Notes: generated from the letters alone by a model not told the origin. Shown: positions 7,758 through 16,093, counted from the first letter of the stretch. The stretch: DNA of 64,000 nucleotides from S5-327 sp965200975 (GCA_965200975.1 OZ241740.1:2108001-2172000), one strand, 5' to 3'. Numbers and translations: made by a program.

Positions 7758-8929
7758 TTCCCGGCCACGCCTCGCCGGTACAAGCGCATAAGGCCCTGCT
7801 GCTCGCACGCCGTCAGCCGCATCCCGGCGGCGCCGGCCAGACGGCGGGCCTCTCGTGTAACGGCGTTCTCAGGCAGCGGCGGGAACTTGCGGTAGAGCGC
7901 CTCCGCCCTCCCGCCGCCGGCGCCCTCCTGCGACGCCAGCAGCGGCAGCGCCGCGTTCACTGCGATCTCCCGCGCCCGTCCCGAGCCGATCAGCGCAGCG
8001 CCTTCCTCTGACGCCCGGAACAGCCGTTCGAGCGCCGCCGGCCCCTCGCCCGCTGCGCAGGCGCACGCCGCAACCCAGCCCTCGCGGGCAACGCGGGCAG
8101 CGAGCGCTCCCGCCGCGCGGATGCGCCGCGCAGGGTGGTTCGCCGGACGCACCCCTGCCGTCCGCCACAAACCGCGCTCCATCGGCTGCTCCGCCGGCTG
8201 GAGAGCGCGGCTGCGCGGCCCGCCCGGCGCGTCAAGCCCCGCAACCGCCAGCAGATACGCCGTCAGCGCCTCGGCCCGCTCCTTCTCCGCAAAGCCCTGC
8301 GCCAGCCGGCGAAGCGCGCCGACCGGCGCCCGGCGCGCCAGTTCGATGAACGGCGCCCGGTTCTCCGCGTACCCGAGGGCTTCGAACACCGCCTCGTGGA
8401 GCGCCTGCCCGGCGCCGGACTCGGCGGACGCGCTCCGGGCAGCCTCCGTCCGCTCCCGGAAGCGAAGCATGCCCGCCCGCGCCAGCGTCTGGCGGAGCTC
8501 CGGCGAGCCTGCGCGGGCGAGCTGCGCCAGCAACGGAGCCTCGGCCTCGCCGCGGCCCGCGCCTTCCCTCCGAAGCTCCGCCACCGGCAGGTCGGGCCCT
8601 CCGGGCGATGCGCGGGCCACTACGTGCAGCACTACGCCGTCGTAGGCCGGATCGCCGTCGTGACCGTGAGCGCGCCAGTCGGAGGGCGTACGATGCAGCT
8701 CCACATCGCCCGTTTGGCGGACGCCATCCAGCTCGACGACCGCGCCCTGAAAGTCCGGGCCGCGGCCAGGCGCAGGGCGCCCTGCGTAGAGCACCCGCAC
8801 GCGCCGCCCGTCGACCGTGCGGAGCGCGCGGCCTTCCCGCGCCCGCCACAGCTTCGCCAGAAGATGTTCCGGCAGGAGCGGGCGCCTTTTCCCGTAGCTC
8901 CGAACGGGTTCGGCGAGGCGCAGCGTCAC
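7754..8929 (-). CDS. DUF2851 family protein
   Basis: A 391-residue protein of a conserved family with no established function. The family fingerprint is clear at the N-terminus: LPEHLLAKLWR, then RVRVLYAGRPAPGRGPDFQGA, GDVELHRTPSDWRAHGHDGD and VVLHVV. The regularly placed His and Asp residues look like a nuclease-type or metal site, but that is inference. The C-terminal half is helical and Ala/Arg-rich. Its ATG overlaps the stop of the XRE regulator by four bases (ATGA), so it is the second gene of an operon controlled from the palindromic operator at 9382. It converges with and overlaps the PAP2 gene. Confidence 0.8.
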   Translation of the reverse strand: MTLRLAEPVRSYGKRRPLLPEHLLAKLWRAREGRALRTVDGRRVRVLYAGRPAPGRGPDFQGAVVELDGVRQTGDVELHRTPSDWRAHGHDGDPAYDGVVLHVVARASPGGPDLPVAELRREGAGRGEAEAPLLAQLARAGSPELRQTLARAGMLRFRERTEAARSASAESGAGQALHEAVFEALGYAENRAPFIELARRAPVGALRRLAQGFAEKERAEALTAYLLAVAGLDAPGGPRSRALQPAEQPMERGLWRTAGVRPANHPARRIRAAGALAARVAREGWVAACACAAGEGPAALERLFRASEEGAALIGSGRAREIAVNAALPLLASQEGAGGGRAEALYRKFPPLPENAVTREARRLAGAAGMRLTACEQQGLMRLYRRGVAGN

Positions 8930-9315
8930 CGCGGAGACTCCTTCGGCGAGGACGAGTTCCCGCGCTCTTCGCCGCCGGGCCGGGGCTCGTCCGCCGCTCC
9001 GCTTCCGTAGGGCGCCCGCCGTTCAGCCGCCATACGCGCAGGGGCCTCCTCGCCGGGCGCAGCCGCCGGAAGCTTGGCCGGCCACGCGCCGCTGTCGGTC
9101 GGGATCTCCTCGCCGGGCGCAGCCGCCGGACTGCCGGCAAGGAGGTCGAGCAGCCTCCGCGAAGCGCCCTGCGGCGCATGCAGACCGGTCTCCCAGTCGC
9201 TCACGGTCTGCTGGCGCACGCCGATCAGCCGCGCCAGCTCCTGCTGCGACGCGCGAAGCCGGCGGCGCAGCGCGCGCACGCTGCCCGGCGCCCACGCGCC
9301 GCGCTCGCCGCTCAT
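8926..9315 (-). CDS. XRE-family helix-turn-helix regulator
   Basis: A 129-residue transcription factor. Residues about 12-58 form a Cro/C1-type helix-turn-helix (SQQELARLIGVRQQTVSDWE) followed by LLDLLAG. The rest is a low-complexity Pro/Ala/Gly/Glu tail with the peptide PAAAPGEE repeated, encoded by a near-perfect direct repeat in the DNA (about 9045-9072 and 9105-9132). ATG at 9315 is preferred because GGAGG lies 7 bp before it; a longer frame exists upstream. It is coupled to DUF2851 by a 4-bp overlap. It probably represses its own operon by binding the palindrome at 9382-9399. Confidence 0.82.
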   Translation of the reverse strand: MSGERGAWAPGSVRALRRRLRASQQELARLIGVRQQTVSDWETGLHAPQGASRRLLDLLAGSPAAAPGEEIPTDSGAWPAKLPAAAPGEEAPARMAAERRAPYGSGAADEPRPGGEERGNSSSPKESPR

Positions 9316-9381
9316 GCCGCAGCCTCCGCGATTCCCGCTCTGCCTTTGCCGCTCCGCGCCCAAGTGTTCACCAAGAGAAGT

Positions 9382-9399
9382 CTACACGATTTCGTGTAG
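9382..9399. promoter_or_regulatory. Perfect palindromic operator upstream of the XRE operon
   Basis: CTACACGA (9382-9389) and TCGTGTAG (9392-9399) are exact inverted repeats around a 2-bp centre. The site lies 67 bp before the XRE start and overlaps a possible reverse-strand -10 box (TAGACT). An 18-bp palindrome is the expected footprint of a dimeric XRE repressor; binding by the adjacent regulator is inference. Confidence 0.65.
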
Positions 9400-9462
9400 T
9401 TATGCGAGGCGCGCCGCACGGATCGGCGCAATCGTTCGGGAGACGCGCAGCGAGGGGCGGCT

Positions 9463-9618
9463 CTACTCCCCGCGCGCCGGCCACTCGCGCAGGAGCCGTC
9501 CTCCGCTGGGCACGGAGTAGGAGCGGCCAAGCAAGCCGGCGATGCTCCAGAACATCGCGGGGTTGCTGGCGACGACAGGCACGCCGAGATCAGCCTCGAG
9601 GCGCTCCAGAACGAGCAA
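9463..9618 (-). pseudogene. C-terminal part of the racemase-family gene, out of frame
   Basis: This short stretch reads LLVLERLEADLGVPVVASNP and continues AMFWSIAGLLG to a TAG at 9463. It is exactly the expected C-terminus of the Asp/Glu racemase-family gene that breaks off at about 9620, but it lies in another frame. Skipping one base near the AAACCCG at about 9619-9625 would join the two halves into a protein of ordinary length. This is either a true frameshift mutation, a sequencing or assembly error, or, less likely, programmed +1 frameshifting. Confidence 0.75.
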
Positions 9619-10195
9619 CGGGTTTGAGCGGAGCGCCCTGGAAGTAGACGGCCTCGACTCCGGGCGCGGCCTCGAACGCGGCGGCTGCGAGCTGGTAGAC
9701 CTCATCGGGCGTCTTGCGTTCGGTCGCCGCGACGTCTTCCCGGCGCGTGTCGGCGCGGTCGTTCGCAGGGACGACCGCGTTGACGCCGCGTTCGGCGAGG
9801 AACTCGCGCAGGAGCGCGTTCAGGCCGTCGTCGAACGGCGTGAGCAGGAGAACATCGGTCGCGCCGAACGCCTTGAGGGCGGCGGCGCCGGACTCGAGCG
9901 CAGTGGTGACCGGGATGTCGAGCATGCTGCGCAGCTTGCCGATATGGTCGGGGTTCTGCGCCTGCATCGGCGCGCCCATCAGGGCGACGCCTTGCCAGCC
10001 TTTTTCGGCGGCAAGCCTTGTGGTGATCTCGATATGCTGGTCGGTCTTGCCGGCGAGGTCGTAGAGCGAGTCGCGCCAGAGGTCGAGCGGCTCTATCTGG
10101 AGATCGACCTCCGGAGGGATCAGCCGGAGAAAATCGTCGTAGTGCGGGCCGCGGCGTCCGTTGGCGCTCACGAAACCGATGTTGAGCTCCGCCAT
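9590..10195 (-). CDS. Asp/Glu racemase / arylmalonate decarboxylase-family protein, frameshifted
   Basis: The N-terminal ~190 residues of a cofactor-independent racemase/isomerase-superfamily enzyme (Asp/Glu/hydantoin racemase, maleate isomerase, arylmalonate decarboxylase). It starts MAELNIGFVSANGRRGPHYD and carries a GVALMGAP block and TDVLLLTPFDDGLN. The second catalytic region and C-terminus are found in a different frame directly downstream (9463-9618), so the frame as read ends in an unrelated tail RSGAPRG. The gene begins 2 bp after the Rieske oxygenase stop and is probably co-transcribed with it, which suggests a small catabolic unit acting on an aromatic or dicarboxylic acid. Confidence 0.75.
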   Translation of the reverse strand: MAELNIGFVSANGRRGPHYDDFLRLIPPEVDLQIEPLDLWRDSLYDLAGKTDQHIEITTRLAAEKGWQGVALMGAPMQAQNPDHIGKLRSMLDIPVTTALESGAAALKAFGATDVLLLTPFDDGLNALLREFLAERGVNAVVPANDRADTRREDVAATERKTPDEVYQLAAAAFEAAPGVEAVYFQGAPLKPVARSGAPRG

Positions 10196-10197
10196 GG

Positions 10198-11466
10198 CTA
10201 ACCCCCCGCCCTTCTGGCGAGGGCGCGGTCGCGGGCAGTGGTGAAAAGGCGGTCGACCTCGAGGATAGCGTCGCCGGCGAAAAGGCCGGTGTTGCCGTAG
10301 AGGACATCGCCGGGAAGGTAGCCGCTCATATCGCCGTAGTCCTCGATTTCGAGGTTGATGCGTTCGTGCTCTTCGCGGAAGACGTTGATGGGATCGCCGC
10401 CGTCCTCGACGACGCGGATCTGCTCGTCGATCATCCTCCGCATCAGAATGAGTCCTTTGTCGGTTGCGGCGAGCCGCTCCTTGTCTCGCTCCATAATGGG
10501 CGCCTGCGCCTCCCACACTGCGAGGTCTTGCTGCAGGATCCACTCGGGAAGCGGATCAACGGGCACCTCGAAGGTGGGAATGTGCTCCTGTTCGGGAACA
10601 CGGACGTCGGGGCCGGGAGCATAGACGTGGTAGACGAGGTGCCAGGTGTGCTCGTCGTCGACCGGCACCCGGATCTGGAACTCCTCTTCGCCGCGCTGCC
10701 CGATGTGGACGATGTTGGGGAAGACCATGGGGTGGCCGTGGTTCCAATTGGAGGAGGTCGCCGGGTCTTCGCCTTCCTGCAGGCGGTATTTAAGGATGCC
10801 GTACTCGAAGGGCTTGAAGTCGATGGCGATGTGGTGGCGCTTGGCGGAACGGAAGCGGCGCCAGCGGCGAGGGTCGGTCACGCCTTTTTCCTCGAGCGCA
10901 TGCAGCCCCCAGTGGCCGTGGTCCCACTCGAGGTGAACGGTGTCGACCGAGTTCTCCTGACACTGCAGCCAGTTGGCGTTGAGCATCGTCTGACCCACGA
11001 TGCGGTAGGCGTTCTCCTTCACGAAGATGTTCCACCGCGGAAGGACAGGGGCAGGCTGCGGGCCGAGGTAGGCGAAGATGAGGCCGCCGAGCTCCTGCAC
11101 AGGGTAAGACTTCAGCTTGATGCGAGAGGCGAAGGTGCTCGCCTCGTCTTCCGCGGGCATTTCGAGGCACTGGCCGTTCGTGTCGTACAGCCACCCGTGA
11201 TAGGGACACCGGAGGCCTGTCTGCTCGGGGATGCCGAGCCGGAGGTCGACACGCCGGTGCGCGCAGCGCTGGTCGATGAGGCCTATGGCGCCGCTCTTGT
11301 CGCGGAACAGGGTCAGGTCTTCGCCGAGTATGCGCACGGGCTTTGTGTAGGAGTCGCGGAGCTCCTGGTTGGTGGCGATGGGAAGCCAGTAGCGCCGGAA
11401 TAGTTCGCCGCCCGGAGTTCCGGGGCCGACTTTCGTCAGGCGTTCGTTCTGTTGGACACTTAACAT
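10198..11466 (-). CDS. Rieske-type aromatic ring-hydroxylating oxygenase, alpha subunit
   Basis: A 422-residue oxygenase component resembling phthalate/vanillate-type Rieske non-heme iron oxygenases. The [2Fe-2S] ligands are Cys68-His70 (CAHR) and Cys87-His90 (CPYHGW); the mononuclear iron site is VDTVHLEWDHGH. These enzymes add O2 to, or demethylate, aromatic acids using electrons from a separate reductase. No reductase or ferredoxin gene lies nearby, so electrons must come from elsewhere. AGGAGG sits just before the ATG. It is followed directly by the racemase-family gene. Substrate is unknown. Confidence 0.88.
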   Translation of the reverse strand: MLSVQQNERLTKVGPGTPGGELFRRYWLPIATNQELRDSYTKPVRILGEDLTLFRDKSGAIGLIDQRCAHRRVDLRLGIPEQTGLRCPYHGWLYDTNGQCLEMPAEDEASTFASRIKLKSYPVQELGGLIFAYLGPQPAPVLPRWNIFVKENAYRIVGQTMLNANWLQCQENSVDTVHLEWDHGHWGLHALEEKGVTDPRRWRRFRSAKRHHIAIDFKPFEYGILKYRLQEGEDPATSSNWNHGHPMVFPNIVHIGQRGEEEFQIRVPVDDEHTWHLVYHVYAPGPDVRVPEQEHIPTFEVPVDPLPEWILQQDLAVWEAQAPIMERDKERLAATDKGLILMRRMIDEQIRVVEDGGDPINVFREEHERINLEIEDYGDMSGYLPGDVLYGNTGLFAGDAILEVDRLFTTARDRALARRAGG

Positions 11467-11497
11467 GGCCGCCTCCTGCGCAGCGGTATCGCGCGGG

Positions 11498-11505
11498 ATT
11501 GTATA
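11498..11505 (-). promoter_or_regulatory. Possible -10 box for the Rieske oxygenase operon
   Basis: On the reverse strand TATACAAT lies about 32 bp before the ATG at 11466. No clear -35 box accompanies it. Confidence 0.3.
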
Positions 11506-11573
11506 CCATCGACTGCTCCCTCCCCTGCCGGCGATTTTTTACCTCCAACCAGGCCGGCGGCGGCGGGAGCCGC

Positions 11574-11601
11574 TTACAGACGGCGGCGATTTCGGTAAGA
11601 T
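11574..11601 (+). promoter_or_regulatory. Possible promoter of the hotdog-plsX-fabG operon
   Basis: TTACAG (11574-11579), a 16-bp spacer and TAAGAT (11596-11601), 40-50 bp before the first gene of the forward operon. Both boxes deviate from consensus. Confidence 0.35.
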
Positions 11602-11640
11602 TTCCGGGGCGGCGGCGCCGGGAAGCCGCGCCCGGAGAGG

Positions 11641-12054
11641 ATGTGGAAGCGGATGGACCTCAGCGCGCTGACGGCGGGACAAACGCTGTGCGAGCGGGAC
11701 ATTGCGATGACGCCCGATCTCGTGGCGGCGTACGTCGAAGCGGTCAGGGCCGACGTGCAACTCTACCGCGAACTGGGGTTCGCCCCGCCCATGGCTGCCG
11801 CCGCGCTGGCGATGGCTGCGGCGATGGAGGCCGTAGAGCTGCCTGCGGGCGCGGTGCACACCGGTCAGGAGCTGACGTTCGCCGCGCCGGCGCCGGTCGG
11901 CGCCCGCTTGCGCTGCGTCGCGACCGTCGCAGCCAACAGTGTCCGGCGCGGCGCGCGCTTTCTGTCGATCGACCTGCAGGTCTCGGATGCGGACGGAATG
12001 CGGGTCGTCGAAGGACGGACGTCGTTGGCGGTCTCCGGGGAGGCTTCGGAATGA
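11641..12054 (+). CDS. Hotdog-fold (MaoC / HadA-like) dehydratase subunit
   Basis: A 137-residue hotdog protein of the MaoC/FAS1-dehydratase type, containing the central helix region VAAYVEAVRAD and the sheet segment VHTGQELTFAAPAPVGARLR. The catalytic D-x4-H hydratase motif is absent, as in the non-catalytic partner (HadA/HadC-like) of heterodimeric 3-hydroxyacyl-ACP dehydratases. The next gene carries that motif, so the two likely form an HadAB-style heterodimer; this is inference. The start could be ATG 11641 or ATG 11653: GGAGAGG directly abuts the first and fits the second better. It overlaps the next gene by four bases. Confidence 0.7.
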   Translation: MWKRMDLSALTAGQTLCERDIAMTPDLVAAYVEAVRADVQLYRELGFAPPMAAAALAMAAAMEAVELPAGAVHTGQELTFAAPAPVGARLRCVATVAANSVRRGARFLSIDLQVSDADGMRVVEGRTSLAVSGEASE

Positions 12055-12443
12055 GCGGCGCTCCGGAGCAGCTGCGTCCGGTGGAGCGCCGGGTGACGCA
12101 GGAGCAGGTAGCGCGGTATGCGGAGGCGAGCGGCGACCACAACCCCTTGCACCTCGACCCGGAGTTCGCGGCGGGCACGCCGTACGGCAGGCCTATTGCG
12201 CACGGTATGCTGGCGCTGGCGTTCCTGTCGGAACTGATGGCGCAGGAGTTCGGCCTCGCGTGGCTGCGACAGGGCCGGCTGAAGGCGCGGTTTCGCGCGC
12301 CGGTGTTCCCCGGCGATTCCGTGCAGGCCGAGGGGCAGTTGAAATCGGAGGCGAACGGCGCGGCGGTCTACTCCGTTACGCTGACAAACCAGGACGGCGC
12401 TCAGGCGATTACGGGCGAGGCGACGGTCGCGCTCGACGGCTGA
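12051..12443 (+). CDS. MaoC-like (R)-hydratase / 3-hydroxyacyl dehydratase subunit
   Basis: A 130-residue hotdog protein with the hydratase-2 motif intact: SGDHNPLHLDPEFA with the Asp and His of the active site, then GRPIAHGMLALAF. Such enzymes add or remove water at 3-hydroxyacyl thioesters. ATG at 12051 overlaps the stop of the preceding hotdog gene (ATGA). With that partner, plsX and fabG it forms a fatty-acid elongation-like operon: FabG makes the 3-hydroxyacyl thioester and this pair would dehydrate it. CoA versus ACP substrate cannot be decided. Confidence 0.8.
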   Translation: MSGAPEQLRPVERRVTQEQVARYAEASGDHNPLHLDPEFAAGTPYGRPIAHGMLALAFLSELMAQEFGLAWLRQGRLKARFRAPVFPGDSVQAEGQLKSEANGAAVYSVTLTNQDGAQAITGEATVALDG

Positions 12444-12460
12444 GGCGAGGGAGATGACGC

Positions 12461-13465
12461 TTGACTAGTCTCACAATTGCGCTGGATGCGATGGGAGGCG
12501 ACGGCCCTCCGGCCACACGGGTCGAGGGCGCCGTCGCGGCGGCGCGCGAACTGCGCGAACAGGATATGGAGATAGCGCTGGTCGGCGACGAGGAGACGCT
12601 CGGCGCGGAGCTGGACCGTCTCGGCGCCCGCGATCTGCCTGTGCGCGTCGTGAAGTCGGAGGGGGTGATCGCCGAAGGCGAGCATCCGGCGCTGGCGGTG
12701 CGGCGCCGGCCGGAGTCGTCGATTGCAGTCACGCTCGGGCTGGTGAAGAGCGGGGAGGCGCAAGCGGCGGTGAGCATGGGGTCGACCGGCGCGACGATGG
12801 CCGCGTCGGTGCTGGAGCTCGGCATGTTCCCGGGGCTGGAGCGCCCAACGCTGGGAGGGCCCTTCATCGGGCTGGCCCCGCGAACGACCATCATCGATCT
12901 GGGAGCGAGCGTGGACTGCAAGCCGTCGCATCTGCTGAGCTTCGGGACGCTGGGCGTGTCGTTTGCGCGGATGCACCTGGGCGTCGACGATCCGCGCGTG
13001 GGTCTGCTGAGCGTCGGCTCGGAGGAGGGGAAGGGCAACCAGCAGACGCAGGAGGCGCAACTGCTCTTTCAGGCGAGCGGGCTAAACTTCGTCGGCAATG
13101 TGGAAGGGCACGAAATATTCACGAACAAGGCTGACGTGGTCGTCTGCGACGGGTTCGTGGGGAATGTGCTGTTGAAGTACACGGAGGGGCTCGCCGCGGC
13201 GGCGGGACGCTATCTCGCGTCGGCCCTGGGGCCCGACAGCCCCGCAGTGCAGGCAATTGCCAGCCTCGCCGACGCGGCGGAGGGCGGCGGAGGGCCGCTC
13301 TTCGGCGTGAACGGCGTGGTGATTGCAGGCCACGGGCGGTCGAGCGCGCAGAGCATCGCACGGTCGATCGGCATAGCGCGGCGGATGCTCGGCATCGGCC
13401 TGCTCGACGCGATGCGGGCCGATCTGGCGCGGGTGCTGGCGCGGATGGAGGCGACCCGTGGGTAG
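12461..13465 (+). CDS. plsX: Phosphate acyltransferase PlsX
   Basis: A 334-residue soluble enzyme that makes acyl-phosphate from acyl-ACP, the first step of bacterial glycerolipid synthesis (PlsX-PlsY route). Family hallmarks: IALDAMGGDGPP at the N-terminus, AAVSMGSTGATMAAS, and VCDGFVGNVLLKYTEG. The reading frame opens with TTG at 12461 behind GAGGGAGA; the first in-frame ATG would cut into the conserved N-terminus. It overlaps fabG by 8 bp. No rpmF is upstream, unlike in many bacteria, and no fabH, fabD or acpP follows. Confidence 0.93.
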   Translation: MTSLTIALDAMGGDGPPATRVEGAVAAARELREQDMEIALVGDEETLGAELDRLGARDLPVRVVKSEGVIAEGEHPALAVRRRPESSIAVTLGLVKSGEAQAAVSMGSTGATMAASVLELGMFPGLERPTLGGPFIGLAPRTTIIDLGASVDCKPSHLLSFGTLGVSFARMHLGVDDPRVGLLSVGSEEGKGNQQTQEAQLLFQASGLNFVGNVEGHEIFTNKADVVVCDGFVGNVLLKYTEGLAAAAGRYLASALGPDSPAVQAIASLADAAEGGGGPLFGVNGVVIAGHGRSSAQSIARSIGIARRMLGIGLLDAMRADLARVLARMEATRG

Positions 13466-14204
13466 GCTCGACGGCAAGCGCGCGCTAGTCACAGGCGGCA
13501 GCCGCGGCATTGGCCGGGCCGTAGCGCTGCGTCTGGCGGAGGAAGGCGCGGACGTGGCGGTGAACTACCGCTCCGGGGAGGCGGAGGCGGAATCCGTGGC
13601 GGAGGAGGCCCGCTCCCTGGGCGGCGCCGCAGTCGCCTTGCAGGCGAGCGTGGCGGACGCCGCGCAGGCCGATGCGCTGATCGCCGCGGCCATCGACGCC
13701 CTGGGCGGGCTGGACATCCTAGTCAACAACGCCGGCATCACGCGCGACGGGCTGCTGCTGCGGATGTCCGAGGAAGACTGGGACGCGGTGCTGGACACGA
13801 ATCTGAAGGGAGCGTTCCTCTGCACGCGCGCGGCGGCGCGCCCCATGGCGCGGCAACGCTCAGGACGCATCATCAATATGGCGTCGGTCGTGGCGCTCAC
13901 AGGAAACCCGGGCCAGGCGAACTACGCAGCGGCCAAGGCCGGACTCATCGGGTTCACCAAGACGGTCGCGCGGGAGCTCGCGACGCGGGGGGTTACGGCC
14001 AATGCGATAGCGCCCGGCTTCATCACGACGCAGATGACCGAGGGACTCTCCGCGGAGACGCAGGAGCGCATCCGCGAGCGCATCCCGCTCGGCGGCTTCG
14101 GCGCTCCGGAAGATGTGGCGGCGTGCGCGGCGTTCCTCGCAAGCGACGACGCGCGCTACATCACCGGGCAGGTGCTGGGCGTGGACGGAGGGCTGGGCCT
14201 GTGA
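13458..14204 (+). CDS. fabG: 3-oxoacyl-ACP reductase FabG
   Basis: A 248-residue short-chain dehydrogenase that reduces 3-oxoacyl-ACP with NADPH. The nucleotide motif TGGSRGIG is at residues about 12-19, NNAG follows, and the catalytic Ser-Tyr-Lys triad is seen in ASVVALTGNPGQANYAAAKAG. The ending ITGQVLGVDGGLGL is typical FabG. It starts with GTG inside the 3' end of plsX and its stop overlaps the GTG of the next gene (GTGA). Position beside plsX and the two MaoC genes supports a fatty-acid role rather than a generic reductase. Confidence 0.9.
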   Translation: MGRLDGKRALVTGGSRGIGRAVALRLAEEGADVAVNYRSGEAEAESVAEEARSLGGAAVALQASVADAAQADALIAAAIDALGGLDILVNNAGITRDGLLLRMSEEDWDAVLDTNLKGAFLCTRAAARPMARQRSGRIINMASVVALTGNPGQANYAAAKAGLIGFTKTVARELATRGVTANAIAPGFITTQMTEGLSAETQERIRERIPLGGFGAPEDVAACAAFLASDDARYITGQVLGVDGGLGL

Positions 14205-14962
14205 CGGGAGTATGGCCGGAAGACCACGCAGGGCCGGGCGGGAAGATACTGGTGATCGTGGCGCACCCGGACGATGCGGAGTTTATGTGCGCCGGATCGG
14301 TCGCGCGGTGGACGTCGGAAGGGCGCGAGGTGGAGTACGGGCTCGTGACGTCCGGCGATAAGGGCACGTCGGACCCGAACGTCGTTCCCGCCGAGCTTGC
14401 CCTGCGGCGGGAAGCGGAACAGCGGGAAGTGTGCCGCATTCTGGGCGTAAGCGAGGTCGAGTTCCTGCGCTACGAGGACGGGATGGTCGAGAACACGATC
14501 GGGCTGCGGCGCGACATCGTGCGGCTCATCCGCAAGCGCCGTCCGAGCGCTGTCGTGACGCAGAACCCGACGGTGCGCTGGTCGGGAGACTACATCAACC
14601 ACCCCGACCACCGGAACACGGGCGACGCAGTGCTCGACGCCGTGTTCCCGTCGGCGCGCGACGTGCATATGTTTCCGGAGCTGGCGCGGGACGAGGGGCT
14701 GGCGCCCCACGTCGTGGAGCATCTGTACGTGGGAGCGCGCGACGAATCGGCGAACGTGGCCTTCGACGTGAGCTCCACAGTGGAGACGAAGATCCGCGCG
14801 CTGAAGGCCCATACGAGCCAGATGCCGTTCCAGCCGTCCGACGGCGAGCCCTCGGACGCTGAGCGGGAGTTCGGGGAGCGGATTCGGGCGTGGCTCCGCA
14901 TGAAGGGCGAGCCTCTGGGCATGGCTTACGCAGAGTCGTTCCGGCATTTCCATCTCGGCTGA
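14201..14962 (+). CDS. PIG-L/LmbE family N-acetyl-sugar deacetylase-like protein
   Basis: A 253-residue zinc-dependent deacetylase of the PIG-L/LmbE family, whose members remove acetyl groups from GlcNAc-containing molecules (glycolipids, bacillithiol or mycothiol precursors). The metal motif AHPDDAE lies near residue 22 and the second histidine site INHPDHR near 130. GTG at 14201 overlaps the fabG stop. Being the last gene of a lipid-synthesis operon hints at a glycolipid substrate, which is only inference. Confidence 0.83.
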   Translation: MTGVWPEDHAGPGGKILVIVAHPDDAEFMCAGSVARWTSEGREVEYGLVTSGDKGTSDPNVVPAELALRREAEQREVCRILGVSEVEFLRYEDGMVENTIGLRRDIVRLIRKRRPSAVVTQNPTVRWSGDYINHPDHRNTGDAVLDAVFPSARDVHMFPELARDEGLAPHVVEHLYVGARDESANVAFDVSSTVETKIRALKAHTSQMPFQPSDGEPSDAEREFGERIRAWLRMKGEPLGMAYAESFRHFHLG

Positions 14963-15029
14963 GCGGCTCCTCCTCCCGGAAGCGTGGATCTTTCCCGTAC
15001 TGCGGGGAATGCGCGCCGGCACCCTCCAG

Positions 15030-15062
15030 GGGAAAGCGTCCGCTCCTTCACGACTCCCAGGA
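15030..15062 (+). repeat. Degenerate copy of the intergenic repeat
   Basis: GGAAAGCGTCCGCTCC followed by TTCACGACTCCCAGG resembles the first half of the family core, but the second half is eroded. It lies in the 168-bp gap between the convergent LmbE and ygfZ genes, in which nothing else is seen. Confidence 0.4.
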
Positions 15063-15130
15063 TCGGGTTTTGTCCGGGGTTTGAGAGAGAGGAAGAGGGT
15101 CCGCTCGCGCAGACACCTCTACGATGGCGG

Positions 15131-16093
15131 CTACTCTTGCGGTTCGGTGGCGAGCGCGTAGGGCGGGTCGGCGAGCACGGCCTCGCCGCCGGCGACGGAG
15201 AGGCGCGTTCCTGCGGCGGCGAACCGCGAAGCGACGAGCGCGAGGCCGGCGGCGCCTCGCGGCAGGCGCAGGAACGCCGACGTCACGACGCCGGCAGGGG
15301 CGCCGTTCTCGTCCTGAATGGCGTCGCCCGGGGCGGCGTCGGCAGTAGAGGCGAACGTCATGAGGCGCCGCTGCACTTTGCGGTACGTCTGAAGGCGGGC
15401 GATGACCTCCTGCCCGGTGTAACAGCCCTTATCGTCGCTAATCGACCCGAGTAAGCGGGCTTCGAGAGGATTGTTGAACATGCCGAACTCCGCGCCGCAG
15501 GCGGGGACTCCCTGGAGTATTCGGTGGGCCTCGAACGCTTCGGCGTCCGCTTCGACAGCGCCGGCGGCGAGCAGGGCCTCCCGCACGGACGCTGCGCGCT
15601 CGACGGGCGAGACGACGTCGTAGACGGGGCAAGCGCCGAACGGCGACGCGACGACGATAGCGCCGCCTTCTTCCGCCGCGCCATCGCCCACAGGGACGGG
15701 CAGGCCGACGCGGGCGAGCGCTTCCGGCGCATCCGGGCCGGCGACGGCGAACCGGGCCGTGCTTTCCGCGCAGTCGGCGACCGCGACGTCTTCGCCGAAG
15801 GTGTAGAGGTCAATCCATTCGGCGACTGCGCCGGCTTGTCCGGAGCTTGTGAGGAGCCATACTGCGCCGTCCACGGCGGCGGCCCGCAGATGGTCGATGA
15901 CGCGGGCGTCGCCGTTCGTGAGCACGGTGGAGGCTGCGCATCCAGGCGAGAGGTCGTCGAGCTTGTTGGTAGTGAGGCGGTTAAGGAGATCGAGGACGTC
16001 GGCGCCGGTTGCGCGAAGGCGTCCGGCGTCGCTGCGGTCGGCGAAAGCGGCGCGCTCCTTGAGCGCAGCCAGCTGCGCGGGATCGACGGTCAT
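15131..16093 (-). CDS. ygfZ: YgfZ/GcvT-like folate-binding Fe-S repair protein
   Basis: A 320-residue protein of the YgfZ (IBA57-like) branch of the glycine-cleavage T-protein fold. It uses tetrahydrofolate to help assemble or repair [4Fe-4S] clusters in some enzymes. The diagnostic motif DKGCYTGQEVIARLQTYRKV lies near residue 230, with the conserved Cys. The gene begins 13 bp after the stop of the A-type carrier gene and shares its promoter, a sensible pairing because ygfZ-type proteins act with A-type carriers. Confidence 0.9.
   Translation of the reverse strand: MTVDPAQLAALKERAAFADRSDAGRLRATGADVLDLLNRLTTNKLDDLSPGCAASTVLTNGDARVIDHLRAAAVDGAVWLLTSSGQAGAVAEWIDLYTFGEDVAVADCAESTARFAVAGPDAPEALARVGLPVPVGDGAAEEGGAIVVASPFGACPVYDVVSPVERAASVREALLAAGAVEADAEAFEAHRILQGVPACGAEFGMFNNPLEARLLGSISDDKGCYTGQEVIARLQTYRKVQRRLMTFASTADAAPGDAIQDENGAPAGVVTSAFLRLPRGAAGLALVASRFAAAGTRLSVAGGEAVLADPPYALATEPQE

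Noticed and set aside
8926..9315. XRE plus DUF2851 as a toxin-antitoxin module
   Set aside because: The layout is suggestive, but DUF2851 is larger than typical toxins and is not a recognised toxin fold; kept as an observation only.
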